Source: Chromatium okenii (lineage in GTDB: Bacteria > Pseudomonadota > Gammaproteobacteria > Chromatiales > Chromatiaceae). Taken from it: a DNA stretch of 64,000 nt. The notes under the pieces were generated by a model. The model made no database searches. It was given only the letters and a program-made list of their open reading frames with translations, and was not told the origin of the DNA. Positions 25,172 through 35,478 of this stretch are shown in pieces (positions within the stretch are counted from its first letter, which is position 1; the number at the start of each line of letters is the position of its first letter). The stretch spans positions 1 to 64,000 of the forward strand of contig NZ_NRRQ01000001.1 of NCBI RefSeq assembly GCF_016583745.1. The letters are read 5' to 3'. Both the position numbers and the translations under genes were made by a program.

Positions 25172-25920
25172 GGCGCGACCTGCGGCGGATGAAGTTGATC
25201 GGCGAGCCGCTGTCCTTCCGCAAAATCCAGCGTGCCTTCATAAATCGCCCGCCCGGTAATCGCTGCCGTGATGCCGCTGTCAGCGACCTCCGCCAACGCC
25301 CGTACATCATCAAGCGTCGTGATGCCACCGGAAGCGATGATCGGCACATTCACCGCTGCCGCCAGCGCCCGCGTCGCCTCCACATTCGGGCCATTCATCA
25401 TCCCGTCGCGCCCGATGTCGGTGTACACAATTGCCGTCACGCCATCATCTTCAAACCGTTTCGCCAGCTCAATGACGTGATACGGCGTGATTTCCGCCCA
25501 GCCCTTGATCGCCACCTGACCCTCTTTCGCATCTAAACCAACCATGACGTGACCGGGAAAACTGCGGCAAGCGCGAGCAACAAACTCCGGCTCCTTCACC
25601 GCTTGCGTGCCGATGATGCAGTAGCGCACGCCCGCTTTGAGATACGCCTCAATCGTTTTTTCATACCGGATGCCGCCGCCGACCTGAATCGGCAAATGCG
25701 GATATGCCAGCGCGATGGCGTTAATTGCTGCGCCATTCATCGGTTCACCAGCAAAAGCGCCATTCAAATCAACCAGATGTAACCGTCGCGCCCCCTCGCT
25801 GACCCAGCGTCCGGCCATTTCGACGGGCTGGTCAGAAAAAATGGTCTCGTCATCCATGCGCCCTTGCCGCAGCCGCACACAACGCCCGTCTTTCAAATCA
25901 ATCGCTGGGATCAGCAGCAT
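25168..25920 (-). CDS. hisA: ProFAR isomerase HisA
   Basis: This 250-aa TIM-barrel enzyme (step four of histidine synthesis) has [18 protein letters not shown] with the catalytic Asp, [13 protein letters not shown], the second catalytic Asp in VYTDIGRDG and [10 protein letters not shown]. It is of normal length. Upstream is hisB (50-bp gap); hisH, usually between hisB and hisA, is absent. Confidence 0.97.
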   Translation of the reverse strand: MLLIPAIDLKDGRCVRLRQGRMDDETIFSDQPVEMAGRWVSEGARRLHLVDLNGAFAGEPMNGAAINAIALAYPHLPIQVGGGIRYEKTIEAYLKAGVRYCIIGTQAVKEPEFVARACRSFPGHVMVGLDAKEGQVAIKGWAEITPYHVIELAKRFEDDGVTAIVYTDIGRDGMMNGPNVEATRALAAAVNVPIIASGGITTLDDVRALAEVADSGITAAITGRAIYEGTLDFAEGQRLADQLHPPQVAP

Positions 25921-25970
25921 GTCACTCGCCTCGCAGAGTGGTTAAAAAAACACCGCAAGTTGCGGCATCG

Positions 25971-26576
25971 TCACAGATGACCTTTGGTAGTCGGCAAGAT
26001 GCCGCTCATGCGCGGATCGGGTGCGATGGCCATCCGCAGCGCCCGCCCGAAAGCCTTGAACATGGTTTCCGCCTGATGATGCGCATTGCTGCCGCGCAGA
26101 TTGTCCACATGCAGCGTCATGCCCGCGTGATTGACCAAGCCTTGGAAAAACTCGCGGAACAATTCAACGTCAAAATTTCCGATCTTTTCGCGCTTAAAAT
26201 CAACCTGATAGACCAAGCCGGGACGCCCGGATAAATCAATCACCACCCGCGACAGCGCCTCATCCAGCGGCACATAAGCGTGACCGTAGCGACAGATACC
26301 GCGCTTGTCACCGAGCGCAGCCGCCAGCCCCTGTCCCAGCGCGATGCCGATGTCTTCCACCGTGTGATGGGCGTCGATGTGGAGATCGCCGACGGCGCTG
26401 ACGTTGAGATCAAGCAAGCCGTGGCGGACGACCTGATCGAGCATGTGATCGAGAAAAGGCACACCAGTTTGAAAGTGCGCCGCCCCAGTGCCGTCGAGCT
26501 TGAGGGCGATGCTGATTTGAGTTTCGAGGGTGCGGCGCGTGATGTGCGCACGGCGAGGAGCAGTTTCGATAGTCAT
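25971..26576 (-). CDS. hisB: imidazoleglycerol-phosphate dehydratase
   Basis: This 201-aa monofunctional HisB (no phosphatase domain) has the metal-binding motifs [22 protein letters not shown] and [21 protein letters not shown] 26576 gives [16 protein letters not shown], the expected N-terminus; an upstream ATG adds 19 unrelated residues. It is the first gene of the hisB-hisA-hisI-hisE-crcB run. The 213 bp between it and glk show no gene. Confidence 0.96.
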   Translation of the reverse strand: MTIETAPRRAHITRRTLETQISIALKLDGTGAAHFQTGVPFLDHMLDQVVRHGLLDLNVSAVGDLHIDAHHTVEDIGIALGQGLAAALGDKRGICRYGHAYVPLDEALSRVVIDLSGRPGLVYQVDFKREKIGNFDVELFREFFQGLVNHAGMTLHVDNLRGSNAHHQAETMFKAFGRALRMAIAPDPRMSGILPTTKGHL

Positions 26577-26789
26577 TAGTGCAGTAGTCAACGAGATAAA
26601 ATTGGTATTAAACCACAGCCGCTGTGACACCATGAATTGTTGGCGATGCAGTGAAAAACAGTATTCTGTTGGCTGGAGTTGTCAGTTGTCAGTCGAATAC
26701 CAGCGCATTGAATGGCTGGCATCAAAACCTATTCAGCAGTGATAACGCTAAATGCAATAAGCGGCAAGCATATCAAGCCATGATGGTTA

Positions 26790-27770
26790 TTATTGTGTAG
26801 TGACAAAACGCGCCGCTCCTAATAACGGCGTATGCGGTTGTAAAATAACGCGCACCGGCATTTTGTGCATCAATGAAGTCATGCGCCCTTTATCAAAAAA
26901 TCCTTCTAAAAACGGCCCGCTGCGCAATGCCGCTAAATTCTTTAATGCAATGCCGCCGCCGAGATACACTCCGCCCAGCGCCATTTGTTTCAGCGCCACA
27001 TTGCCAACCTCGCGCCCGTATAGCCGCAAAAACAAGCGCATCGTTTCCACGCACACCAGACAGCGTTCCTCAGCGGCAGCCTGCGCTACGGCGGCGGCGG
27101 TATCGCCACCAGCAGTGATCGTTTGTTGTAACCAAGGCGGCGTGGCAACGCCCTGATATAACAGCATAAATTCATAAAGATTGGCGATGCCCATTCCCGA
27201 CACCACCCGCTCCCAGCTCACGCGCCCAAACCGCTGTTGCAGATAGGACAGCAAGGCAAATTCCACATCGTCGCTGGGTGCAAAGTCAGCATGACCGCCT
27301 TCGGTGGCAAAGGCGTGATGGCGCAGTCCGTCCCAAAATAGCCCCGCTTGTCCCAAACCAGTGCCGGCAGCGACGACGCAGGCATTGCCCACTGCTGGCA
27401 ATTCGCCGGGATGAATGACTGCCAGATCGTGCGGCCAAAGTGCGCCCACTCCCCACGCCACCGCCTCCAAATCATTCAATAAATACACCCCGGAAAACCC
27501 AAAACTGGCTTCCATCGCATCGGCATCAATTAGCCATGGCAGATTGGTGATCACGCACTGGCGCTCTTGAATGGGACCTGCGACCGCGAACGCGGCAAAA
27601 TGACAATTGACGCCAGTATCGCTTTGATAACGCTGCACAATTTGATCTAACGAAGCGAACGCCGTGCTCGGATAACTGCGTGGTTGCGTGAGCGTTACCG
27701 TTTCCCCGTCGGTTTGTGCGACGCCGAGCGCCGTTTTAGTCCCGCCAATATCACCAACTAACAAGCGCAT
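26790..27770 (-). CDS. glk: glucokinase
   Basis: This 326-aa ROK-independent (Glk-type) glucokinase phosphorylates glucose with ATP. The N-terminus LLVGDIGGTKTALGVAQ is the phosphate-binding loop, with NLPWLIDAD, LLNDLEAVAWG (catalytic Asp) and VVAAGTGLGQAG. The start ATG 27770 has GGAG 8 bases upstream; an ORF start 23 residues earlier is not supported. It is transcribed divergently from the alaC gene. Confidence 0.95.
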   Translation of the reverse strand: MRLLVGDIGGTKTALGVAQTDGETVTLTQPRSYPSTAFASLDQIVQRYQSDTGVNCHFAAFAVAGPIQERQCVITNLPWLIDADAMEASFGFSGVYLLNDLEAVAWGVGALWPHDLAVIHPGELPAVGNACVVAAGTGLGQAGLFWDGLRHHAFATEGGHADFAPSDDVEFALLSYLQQRFGRVSWERVVSGMGIANLYEFMLLYQGVATPPWLQQTITAGGDTAAAVAQAAAEERCLVCVETMRLFLRLYGREVGNVALKQMALGGVYLGGGIALKNLAALRSGPFLEGFFDKGRMTSLMHKMPVRVILQPHTPLLGAARFVTTQ

Positions 27771-27893
27771 AACACAATCTCCATTGATTTGACGGCAGCG
27801 CGTGAACTGGGGCGCTGACCCACGATAGTCAAAGCGCAATGGTCGAAGATGATAACAAGTTGCGCCCAGCGCGGTGCGAGCGCCGCCGTTAGT

Positions 27894-27921
27894 TTGACTC
27901 TTAACCGAGCCTCGGTAGACT
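27894..27921 (+). promoter_or_regulatory. possible promoter of alaC-hom-radC
   Basis: TTGACT and TAGACT with a 16-bp spacer lie about 50 bp before the alaC GTG. The spacer contains the palindrome ACCGAG-C-CTCGGT (27904-27916), which could be an operator. Confidence 0.45.
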
Positions 27922-27968
27922 CTATATGTTCTTTTCCCCCGTTCATTGCCCTTTTGAAGAGGTTCGCT

Positions 27969-29171
27969 GTGGTCGCCCCTGAATCAGAATTTCACCGCAT
28001 CAAGCGGTTGCCGCCCTACGTTTTCAACATCGTCAACGAATTGAAAGCAGCGGCGCGAGCGCGGGGCGAGGACATCATCGACTTCGGCATGGGCAATCCC
28101 GATCAAGCCACGCCGCCGCATATTGTGGAGAAGTTGATTGAGACCGCGCAGCGCAAAGACACCCATCGTTATTCGATGTCACGCGGCATTCCGCGTCTGC
28201 GCCGCGCCATCTGCAATTGGTATCGGGATCGCTTTGATGTGCATCTTGATCCCGACAGCGAAGCCATCGTCACCGTCGGTTCCAAAGAAGGGCTGGCGCA
28301 TCTGGCGCTGGCGACGATGGGCGCAGGCGACACGGTGCTGGTGCCCAATCCGGCATATCCGATTCACCCCTACGGCTTCATCATCGCAGGCGCAGATGTG
28401 CGGCATGTGCGCTTGACGCCCGAGGTGGATTTCTTTGAAGAGCTGCAAAAAGCGATTCAAGAATCGTGGCCGAAGCCGAAGATGCTGGTGCTCAATTTCC
28501 CCGGCAATCCGACCACGCAGTGCGTGGAATTGGAGTTTTTCCAAAAAGTCGTCGACATCGCCCGCGAGCACGGCATCTGGGTGGTTCACGACATCGCCTA
28601 TGCCGACATCGTGTTTGATGGCTACGTCGCGCCGTCGATTCTGCAAATTCCCGGCGCAAAAGAGATCGCCGTTGAATTCTTTTCGATGTCAAAGAGTTAC
28701 AACATGCCCGGCTGGCGCGTCGGCTTCATGTGCGGCAACAAAACGCTGGTCAGTGCGCTGGCGCGGATCAAGTCCTATCTGGATTACGGCACCTTCACGC
28801 CGATTCAGGTCGCAGCGATTGCTGCGCTTGAAGGCCCGCAAGAGTGCGTGCGCGAGATTGCGACGATGTATCAAAGTCGCCGCGACGTGCTGTGCTCCGG
28901 TCTCAGCGCCGCTGGTTGGGTGATTGAACCGCCGAAGGCGACGATGTTTGTGTGGGCACCGATTCCAGAGCCGTATCGAGAAATGGGTTCGCTGGAGTTT
29001 TCCAAAAAGCTGCTGCGCGATGCCAAGGTTGCCGTCTCGCCGGGCATCGGCTTTGGCGAATACGGCGACAGTCACGTCCGGTTCGGCTTGATTGAAAACG
29101 AACATCGCACCCGCCAAGCCGTGCGCGGCATCAAAGACATGTTCCGGCGCGATGCGCGGATGGGCGTTTAA
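27969..29171 (+). CDS. alaC: alanine-type pyridoxal-phosphate aminotransferase
   Basis: This 400-aa class I/II aminotransferase most resembles AlaC, which makes alanine from pyruvate and glutamate. It has [31 protein letters not shown], the PLP-lysine segment [18 protein letters not shown] and [14 protein letters not shown] chose GTG 27969 (GAGG 6 bases upstream); the longer ORF from 27849 adds 40 residues covering the promoter. It sits directly before hom, a frequent arrangement in beta- and gammaproteobacteria. Confidence 0.92.
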   Translation: MVAPESEFHRIKRLPPYVFNIVNELKAAARARGEDIIDFGMGNPDQATPPHIVEKLIETAQRKDTHRYSMSRGIPRLRRAICNWYRDRFDVHLDPDSEAIVTVGSKEGLAHLALATMGAGDTVLVPNPAYPIHPYGFIIAGADVRHVRLTPEVDFFEELQKAIQESWPKPKMLVLNFPGNPTTQCVELEFFQKVVDIAREHGIWVVHDIAYADIVFDGYVAPSILQIPGAKEIAVEFFSMSKSYNMPGWRVGFMCGNKTLVSALARIKSYLDYGTFTPIQVAAIAALEGPQECVREIATMYQSRRDVLCSGLSAAGWVIEPPKATMFVWAPIPEPYREMGSLEFSKKLLRDAKVAVSPGIGFGEYGDSHVRFGLIENEHRTRQAVRGIKDMFRRDARMGV

Positions 29172-29219
29172 CCTGCCGCTGCCGCCCCACGAATCGAGCA
29201 ATCAGCAAGTGAGAACAAC

Positions 29220-30536
29220 ATGGATGCAGTGAAAATTGGCTTATTGGGTTTGGGCACGGTCGGCGGCGGCACGGTCACGGTGTTGACGCGCAACGCCACT
29301 GAAATCGCCCGCCGCGCTGGACGTGGCATTGCCATCGCTCATGCCGCTGCCCGCGATTACAACCCTTCTGCAATCAACGGTTTAGACCAAATTGCGCGGA
29401 TCGGTGATGACGCCTTTGCGGTGGTCAACGATCCCGAAGTGCAGATCGTGGTCGAATTGATCGGCGGTTATTCGCCCGCCCGCGAGCTGGTGTTGCAGGC
29501 CATCGCCAACGGCAAACACGTCGTTACGGCGAATAAGGCGCTGATTGCGCGGCACGGCAACGAGATTTTCGCCGCCGCGCAAGCTGCCGGAGTGATGGTT
29601 GGTTTTGAGGCCGCAGTTGCCGGTGGCATCCCAATTATCAAGGCATTACGCGAAGGGCTGGCGGCCAATCGCATCGAATGGATCGCCGGCATCATCAACG
29701 GCACCGGCAATTTCATCCTCACCGAAATGCGCGACAAAGGGCGCGATTTTGCCGACGTGTTGGCGGAAGCGCAGGCGCTCGGGTATGCCGAAGCGGATCC
29801 GACCTTTGATGTGGAAGGCATTGATGCTGCGCATAAATTGACCATTTTGGCGGCGCTGGCGTTCGGGATTCCGCTGCAATTTGAACGGTGCTTTACCGAA
29901 GGCATTTCTAAAATTGATGCGCTGGATGTCACCTACGCTGCCGAATTAGGCTATCGGATCAAGCATTTAGGGATTGCCCGTCGCGCCGCCGCTGGCATTG
30001 AGCTGCGGGTGCATCCGACCTTGATTCCGCACCGGCGTTTGATCGCCAACGTGGACGGCGTGATGAACGCCGTCTTGGTCAAGGGCGATGCAGTCGGCCC
30101 GACGCTGTATTACGGCGCGGGTGCTGGCGCTCAACCGACAGCATCGGCGGTGATTGCTGATGTCGTCGATGTGGTGCGGGCGCTGACCACCGATCCGAAT
30201 AATCGGGTGCCGCATCTGGCATTTCAGCCCGATGCGCTGGCGGATACGCCGGTGCTGGCAATGGAAGCGGTTGAAACGGCTTATTATTTGCGGCTGTCGG
30301 CGCTTGACCAGCCGGGCGTGATGGCGCGGATTGCCAGCATTTTGGGCGAGGAAGGCATCAGCATTGAGGCGATCAAACAGAAAGAACCCAACGAAGGCGA
30401 AACCCACGTCCCGCTGGTGATGTTGACGCATCGGGTGCGTGAAGGCTTGATGAATCAAGCGATTGCGCGGATTGAGGCGCTGGAAGCGGTGGCGGGCGCA
30501 GTGACGCGGATTCGCGTAGAAACGCTGGCGGGATAG
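29220..30536 (+). CDS. hom: homoserine dehydrogenase
   Basis: This 438-aa monofunctional enzyme reduces aspartate semialdehyde to homoserine for threonine and methionine. It has the NAD(P)-binding GLLGLGTVGGGTV, the catalytic lysine region VTANKALIA, GIINGTGNFILTEM and EADPTFDVEGIDAAHKL, and a C-terminal ACT domain (about 355-438) for feedback control. thrC, its usual follower, is absent; radC begins 9 bp later. Confidence 0.97.
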   Translation: MDAVKIGLLGLGTVGGGTVTVLTRNATEIARRAGRGIAIAHAAARDYNPSAINGLDQIARIGDDAFAVVNDPEVQIVVELIGGYSPARELVLQAIANGKHVVTANKALIARHGNEIFAAAQAAGVMVGFEAAVAGGIPIIKALREGLAANRIEWIAGIINGTGNFILTEMRDKGRDFADVLAEAQALGYAEADPTFDVEGIDAAHKLTILAALAFGIPLQFERCFTEGISKIDALDVTYAAELGYRIKHLGIARRAAAGIELRVHPTLIPHRRLIANVDGVMNAVLVKGDAVGPTLYYGAGAGAQPTASAVIADVVDVVRALTTDPNNRVPHLAFQPDALADTPVLAMEAVETAYYLRLSALDQPGVMARIASILGEEGISIEAIKQKEPNEGETHVPLVMLTHRVREGLMNQAIARIEALEAVAGAVTRIRVETLAG

Positions 30537-30545
30537 CGGCACAAC

Positions 30546-31229
30546 ATGACCATCAAAGATTGGCCAGCAGATGAGCGGCCCCGCGAGAAGTTGCTGGAGC
30601 GTGGCGCTGGCGCTTTGTCGGACGCGGAATTGCTGGCGATCTTTTTGCGCACCGGTATTCCGGGCAAAAGTGCGGTCGATCTGGCGCGAGAGTTATTGGA
30701 CGAATTCGGCGGCATTGCCGGCTTGTTGGCAGCCAATCAGCGCCGGTTTTGTGAAGGCAAGGGGCTGGGAGCGGCGAAGTTTGCGCAATTGCAGGCGACG
30801 GTGGAACTCAGTCGGCGTTATTTGCTCACGCGCATCAGCACGCAAGACGTGATGAGCAATCCCGCAGCGACCCGCGAGTATCTCAAGATGCGGCTGTATG
30901 GCTCCCCGCACGAGATTTTTGCCTGCCTGTTTCTGGATAATCGCCACCGCGTGCTGCGTTATGAAGAGCTGTTTCGCGGCACGATTGACGCGACCAGCGT
31001 TCATCCGCGTGAAGTGTTGCGGCGCGTGTTGGAAACCAACGCCGCTGCCGTGATTTTTGCCCACAATCACCCGTCCGGCGTGACCGAACCCAGCCAAGCG
31101 GATGTAGACCTCACCACTGCCTTGCAAAAACTCTTGCAATACATTGATGTGCGCGTCCTCGATCACATCATTATTGGCGATGATGACGGCGTTTCCTTTG
31201 CCGAACGCGGGCTATTATTTGCCGCGTGA
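30546..31229 (+). CDS. radC: RadC family JAB-domain protein
   Basis: This 227-aa protein has an N-terminal helix-hairpin-helix region ([20 protein letters not shown]) and a C-terminal JAB/MPN metalloprotein domain with the HxH motif in [17 protein letters not shown]. The original link to DNA repair has been questioned, and the role of the family is uncertain. It is 9 bp downstream of hom, so probably co-transcribed. Confidence 0.95.
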   Translation: MTIKDWPADERPREKLLERGAGALSDAELLAIFLRTGIPGKSAVDLARELLDEFGGIAGLLAANQRRFCEGKGLGAAKFAQLQATVELSRRYLLTRISTQDVMSNPAATREYLKMRLYGSPHEIFACLFLDNRHRVLRYEELFRGTIDATSVHPREVLRRVLETNAAAVIFAHNHPSGVTEPSQADVDLTTALQKLLQYIDVRVLDHIIIGDDDGVSFAERGLLFAA

Positions 31230-31313
31230 GTCATCATTTTGACGCGCATTGTGGCGATGATGCGCGTACAGTGCGAAGTCATTTTATTTCATTCTTTTTG
31301 AGAGCTTGCAGCA

Positions 31314-31631
31314 ATGGATGACACCTTAAAACGGTTATTGGACGCGGAAATGCGCGCCGAAAAGCTCGCGCAACAGGCTGAACAAGAACAAGAGCGGTGT
31401 ATTCAACAGGCAATGACGGATGCGAAAGCAGCCAATGACCAATTCACCACCCGTATTCCTGATTTGCAGCGTTCATTTATTGCTAAAGCAGAAGAACGCG
31501 CCGAGCAAACGATTGCCGAATTACGCCGCCGCTATGATGAACGCCACAATCAACTCCGCAATCAAGCCGAACAGCGCGAAACCGAAGCACTCGAAGCCGC
31601 ATTTCAATTATTGATTGCTGCCGAGAATTAA
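31314..31631 (+). CDS. V/A-type ATPase peripheral-stalk subunit (G/H type)
   Basis: This 105-aa, almost wholly helical and highly charged protein (DAEMRAEKLAQQAEQEQERC, ERAEQTIAELRRRYDERHNQ) fits the G/H subunit that forms the peripheral stalk with subunit E. It is first in the ATPase cluster and precedes subunit C by 43 bp. The assignment depends on composition and position because this subunit is poorly conserved. Confidence 0.8.
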   Translation: MDDTLKRLLDAEMRAEKLAQQAEQEQERCIQQAMTDAKAANDQFTTRIPDLQRSFIAKAEERAEQTIAELRRRYDERHNQLRNQAEQRETEALEAAFQLLIAAEN

Positions 31632-31674
31632 GCATTTACCCGCCCTGTTTTGTCATTCGCAGCGAAGTCACCTT

Positions 31675-32736
31675 ATGAGTCACGCCGCCACCCAGGCCTA
31701 CTTAAACACCCGCATTTCGGTGATGGCTACCCGTTTATTTGCGCCGCAATCGCTTGATCGTTTAGCGCGAATGCTATTGCCCGAATTAGCAGAACAATTC
31801 GGTCTCACCGCCCTGCTGGATGAACAACCTGCACTCGCCACGCGCAGCCGCGTTGTTGAGCAAAGTTTATTGCATATCTTATTAGCAGAATTGCAAATTT
31901 TACTGCGCCCGATGAATGCCGCTGAACGCGCCCTCGTTTTAGCGTGGGGACAGAAATATGCCCTCTTCAATCTCAAAACGTTAATTCGCGGTAAATTATA
32001 CGCGCTCGATCAAAAAGAACTCCGCGATCATTTATATGATTTGCCGCCCATCATTCGCTTGCCCCACCAAGAACTGTTCCGCGCTGAGAACGTATTGGAA
32101 TTGTTGCGGCAATTAGAAAGCGGGCAATATCACCAAATTGCCCGGCAAGCGCGAGAAGTCTATGAAAAGCACCGCGAACCGTTTGCGCTAGAAGCAGCAA
32201 TTGACCAACGCTATTACAGCACAATTGTGCGGCATATTATGAGTTCTGGCGATCACCATCTCAATAATTTGCGACAATTGATGGGTGCAGAATTAGATCG
32301 CGTGGCGCTGCTGTGGTTATTGCGTTTTCGCTTTACTTATCACATTTCGCCATCAGAAACGTATTATCAATTAGTGCCATCAACCGGCGTGCTCAACCGC
32401 GAGCAATTACTGAAACTAGCCAATCTTGATAGCTTTGAGCGGGTATTAGAGGCGCTACCTGCGCCATTAAATGCGTTATTAAATGGCTGTCACTCCCTCA
32501 CTGAAGTGCAACAACAGCTGCATCATGCGACCCGCCAGGCGCAGCGCCAAATGTTAATCCGCAGTCAATCGGCGGTGGCACGCGCATTAGCGTATCTCAT
32601 GCTCCGTGAAGCGGATTTACACGTGCTATTTGCAATCATACAAGGGCGCTTGCTGCAATTCCCGCAGTCAACTATCACGGCAGCATTAGAATTAAATGAA
32701 CCCAATACGAATTGGGCAGAATTACGCGCCGCATGA
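31675..32736 (+). CDS. V/A-type ATPase subunit C (AC39-type)
   Basis: This 353-aa helical protein begins MSHAATQAYLNTRISVMATRL, typical of V-type subunit C/d, which links the central stalk to the membrane ring. ATG 31675 is preferred over one at 31615, which would overlap the previous gene and add 20 unrelated residues. Sequence such as YYSTIVRHIMSSGDHHLNNL and LLWLLRFRFTYHIS fits the family. Its place between G/H and I is as expected. Confidence 0.85.
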   Translation: MSHAATQAYLNTRISVMATRLFAPQSLDRLARMLLPELAEQFGLTALLDEQPALATRSRVVEQSLLHILLAELQILLRPMNAAERALVLAWGQKYALFNLKTLIRGKLYALDQKELRDHLYDLPPIIRLPHQELFRAENVLELLRQLESGQYHQIARQAREVYEKHREPFALEAAIDQRYYSTIVRHIMSSGDHHLNNLRQLMGAELDRVALLWLLRFRFTYHISPSETYYQLVPSTGVLNREQLLKLANLDSFERVLEALPAPLNALLNGCHSLTEVQQQLHHATRQAQRQMLIRSQSAVARALAYLMLREADLHVLFAIIQGRLLQFPQSTITAALELNEPNTNWAELRAA

Positions 32737-32791
32737 TGTCGATTTCAACCACTAACCGGCGTTTATTGCCAACGCAGCGAGTGCTTTAGCC

Positions 32792-34678
32792 ATGTTGATG
32801 AAACACGTTCGTTTATTGGTATTGACCGAAGATTTGCCCGCTGCTTCATTATCTTTGGCGGAAACGTTGAGTTTTCATCCTGATTTGCGCCCGCCAACGG
32901 AAACGCGCTTGGAGACATTGCCGGGGCGTGACTATCGTGAAGTATTTAGTCAAGCGCAGGCGCGTTTAACAAAAATTACCCGTTTAATTCCATTGACCAC
33001 ACCACCAAGATTTGCCGCAGTGCGGGTGATTGAAATAGCGGAATTGCGCACCCTTAATGCGTGGTTAGGCGACATCTGGGAACAAGCATCGCGGTATGAA
33101 GAAGAATTACGGCGTTTAGATGATGCCGAGCGTCTCATTAAAGAACAGCAAACGGCGCTCGAAAACTTTGCTGATTTGAATATCGATTTACGCTTATTGC
33201 GGAATAAAACGCGCTTTTTAGAATTCCATGTGGGTTTATTGCCGCGTGAACATTTGCGCCAATTAGAAGGTGCGGCAACATTAGCCGGTTATATTCTCTC
33301 AACCTATATGCAGCAGGGTGAAAATGCGCATGTAGTTATTGTCGGGCCGGCTGGTGATAAAGAATCGCCATTGGCACCGGTTTTAGCGGCTGCTGGATTT
33401 CAAACGCTCCCGATTCCGTTGGAACTGGATCGCAAACCGGCTGAATTACAACAAGATTTTGCCGAGCAGCGCGTCAACCTCGCAGCGCAGCGGCAAACAT
33501 TGCATCAGCAGCTTCAGCAGTGGGGCGAGCCGTTTCATGCGCAATTGAGCGCGGCGCGTCACACGTTGTTATTAGCAGAACCGTTGGTGACGCTTGATGC
33601 GGCGCTGCGCAGTGCCGGTCATTTGGCGCATCTGGCGGGCTGGGTACCAGCGACGGCAGTGGCGACATTAGAGCAGCGATTGCAGCAATCGCTCACGCAA
33701 CCCTTTGATTTAACAAGCCGCGATCCGCGTCCCGACGAGCGCAAATTGGTGCCGACGGTGCCGATCAAAAGTCGGGTGCTCGCGCCGTTTGCGTTATTGG
33801 TGAAACAATATGGAATTCCGGCGTATGGCGAAATTGATCCGACGCCATTATTCGCAGTGACGTTTTTATTGATGTTTGGGATGATGTTTGGCGATGTCGG
33901 GCACGGTGCAGTGATTGCATTAGCGGCGATTTGGGCGCGACATAAAATTCCAGATTTTTATTTATTCGGCGTCTTTGCGGGTATTTCTTCAATTGCATTC
34001 GGATTCATTTTTGGCAGCATCTTTGGCTATGAAGACGTGTTGCCGGCGTTATGGATGTCGCCATTACATAATCCAATTTTAATGCTGGAGGTAGCATTAG
34101 GTTGGGGCATTGCCTTTATTATTGTAGCCTGTTTGCTCGGCATTTATAACCGCTTGGCAATTGGCGATGTGATTGGTGCGGTGTTTGAACGACACGGCGT
34201 GGTAAATCTTTTATTCTATCTCGCTTTTTTAGGAGGTGGGTTTGGATTAGCAATCAATGGCGCATTTGGCATTACGGCAACGCTATCGGTGATCGTCACG
34301 TTGTTGGCGTTGGCGGTATTCCAATGGCAACATTTGCACGCGCCTACGGGTGAGAAAATTTTAGTGGTGGTTATTGAAACGCTGGATACCATCATCGTTT
34401 ATCTTTCCAATACGCTATCGTTTTTGCGCGTCTCGGCATTTAGTTTGAATCACGTCGCGCTGGCATTGGCGATTTTCACTTTAGCCGACATGATGGGCAG
34501 CTTTGGGCATGTCGTGACGCTCATTCTGGGTAACATCTTTATTCTGGTATTGGAAGGCGGCATCGTGATGATTCAAGTGATGCGGTTGCAATACTATGAA
34601 GGCTTCTCGCGTTATTTCTCAGGTGACGGTCATGCGTTTGCGCCGCTGCGTTTACGGCGGGAATCAGTCATCAATTGA
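32792..34678 (+). CDS. V/A-type ATPase subunit I (a-subunit)
   Basis: This 628-aa protein has an N-terminal cytoplasmic half with coiled-coil (about 1-330) and a C-terminal half of about seven to eight membrane helices that forms the ion half-channels. Recognisable family sequence: LFAVTFLLMFGMMFGDVGHG, and the channel-arginine region NTLSFLRVSAFSLNHVALA, with Arg in SFLRVS. Length is normal. It lies in the inner membrane next to the K-subunit ring. Confidence 0.93.
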   Translation: MLMKHVRLLVLTEDLPAASLSLAETLSFHPDLRPPTETRLETLPGRDYREVFSQAQARLTKITRLIPLTTPPRFAAVRVIEIAELRTLNAWLGDIWEQASRYEEELRRLDDAERLIKEQQTALENFADLNIDLRLLRNKTRFLEFHVGLLPREHLRQLEGAATLAGYILSTYMQQGENAHVVIVGPAGDKESPLAPVLAAAGFQTLPIPLELDRKPAELQQDFAEQRVNLAAQRQTLHQQLQQWGEPFHAQLSAARHTLLLAEPLVTLDAALRSAGHLAHLAGWVPATAVATLEQRLQQSLTQPFDLTSRDPRPDERKLVPTVPIKSRVLAPFALLVKQYGIPAYGEIDPTPLFAVTFLLMFGMMFGDVGHGAVIALAAIWARHKIPDFYLFGVFAGISSIAFGFIFGSIFGYEDVLPALWMSPLHNPILMLEVALGWGIAFIIVACLLGIYNRLAIGDVIGAVFERHGVVNLLFYLAFLGGGFGLAINGAFGITATLSVIVTLLALAVFQWQHLHAPTGEKILVVVIETLDTIIVYLSNTLSFLRVSAFSLNHVALALAIFTLADMMGSFGHVVTLILGNIFILVLEGGIVMIQVMRLQYYEGFSRYFSGDGHAFAPLRLRRESVIN

Positions 34679-34682
34679 GTGA

Positions 34683-34946
34683 TTGAAAAAGCAACTATTC
34701 AGCGCAATGAAAGATGCTGATCGTTATCTCAAAATTGTTGCATGGTCGGTTGAAGATGCCTGTTATGTTGGTAGTTGTCCGGGTTTGATGTTTGGTGGTT
34801 GTCACGGTGATAATGAGCGACTGGTTTTTGATGAACTGTGTCAAATTGTTGATGAAATCATCGCGCTTTATCATGCCGAACAGCGACCTTTACCACCACC
34901 CACTTCGAGTAAAGATGTCGCGTATTTTTTGCAGCAGGTGGCGTAG
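34683..34946 (+). CDS. HicB-like protein inside the ATPase cluster
   Basis: This 87-aa protein has DRYLKIVAWSVEDACYVGSC and GCHGDNERLVFDELC, the core of the HicB-like (ribonuclease-H-fold) antitoxin family. It lacks a clear C-terminal DNA-binding domain, and no HicA toxin gene adjoins. It starts at TTG 34683, 4 bp after the subunit I stop; an ATG at 34707 is an alternative. A stand-alone HicB-like gene between ATPase subunits I and K is unexpected. It may be a passenger or may regulate the cluster. Confidence 0.75.
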   Translation: MKKQLFSAMKDADRYLKIVAWSVEDACYVGSCPGLMFGGCHGDNERLVFDELCQIVDEIIALYHAEQRPLPPPTSSKDVAYFLQQVA

Positions 34947-35019
34947 AAAATAGAGTAACCTTGTCGTTTTATGAATAAAACCCTTGCTATTTATTGACCA
35001 CTCAACTGGAGCATTACCA

Positions 35020-35466
35020 ATGTATTGGCTTGTTGCACTTATGTCCCTCGCTATTCTGGGTTTAATTATTAGCGGAATCGCGCTTGAATTCCGCCCCGCT
35101 ATTGCCACCCGTATTCGCAGTTGGTATCGACCTGTAATGAGTACGCAATTGGTCGCTTTTGTGGGCGCACAATTGGGTTTGTTATTCATGGGCGTATCCG
35201 ATGCAATGGCGCAGGCGGAAACCATTGCTGCCGTGCCAGAAATGTCGGTTGGCATGGGTTTAGCAATTCTCGGCGTCGGCATTCCGACCGGTTTATCGAC
35301 GATTGGCGCGGGCATCGCGGTCGGCCCAATTGGCGCAGCCTCGCTCGCCGCCGTCATGGAACGCCCCGAGGCGCTCGGACGGACGCTGATCTTTCTCGGC
35401 TTGGCCGAAGGCATCGCCATTTACGGGCTGGTGATGAGTATTTTGCTGCTCAATCGCCTCGGTTAG
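35020..35466 (+). CDS. V/A-type ATPase subunit K (membrane rotor)
   Basis: This 148-aa proteolipid has a conserved two-helix hairpin at about 73-148 (GLAILGVGIPTGLSTIGAGI, then FLGLAEGIAIYGLVMSIL) with the ion-carrying Glu130. Two extra hydrophobic segments precede it; the second ends in DAMAQA like a signal peptide. The family motif around the glutamate is usually LPET; here it reads LAEG. ATG 35020 has GGAG 9 bases upstream. Whether the ring moves H+ or Na+ cannot be told from this. Confidence 0.9.
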   Translation: MYWLVALMSLAILGLIISGIALEFRPAIATRIRSWYRPVMSTQLVAFVGAQLGLLFMGVSDAMAQAETIAAVPEMSVGMGLAILGVGIPTGLSTIGAGIAVGPIGAASLAAVMERPEALGRTLIFLGLAEGIAIYGLVMSILLLNRLG

Positions 35467-35478
35467 GCGCAAAAACTG

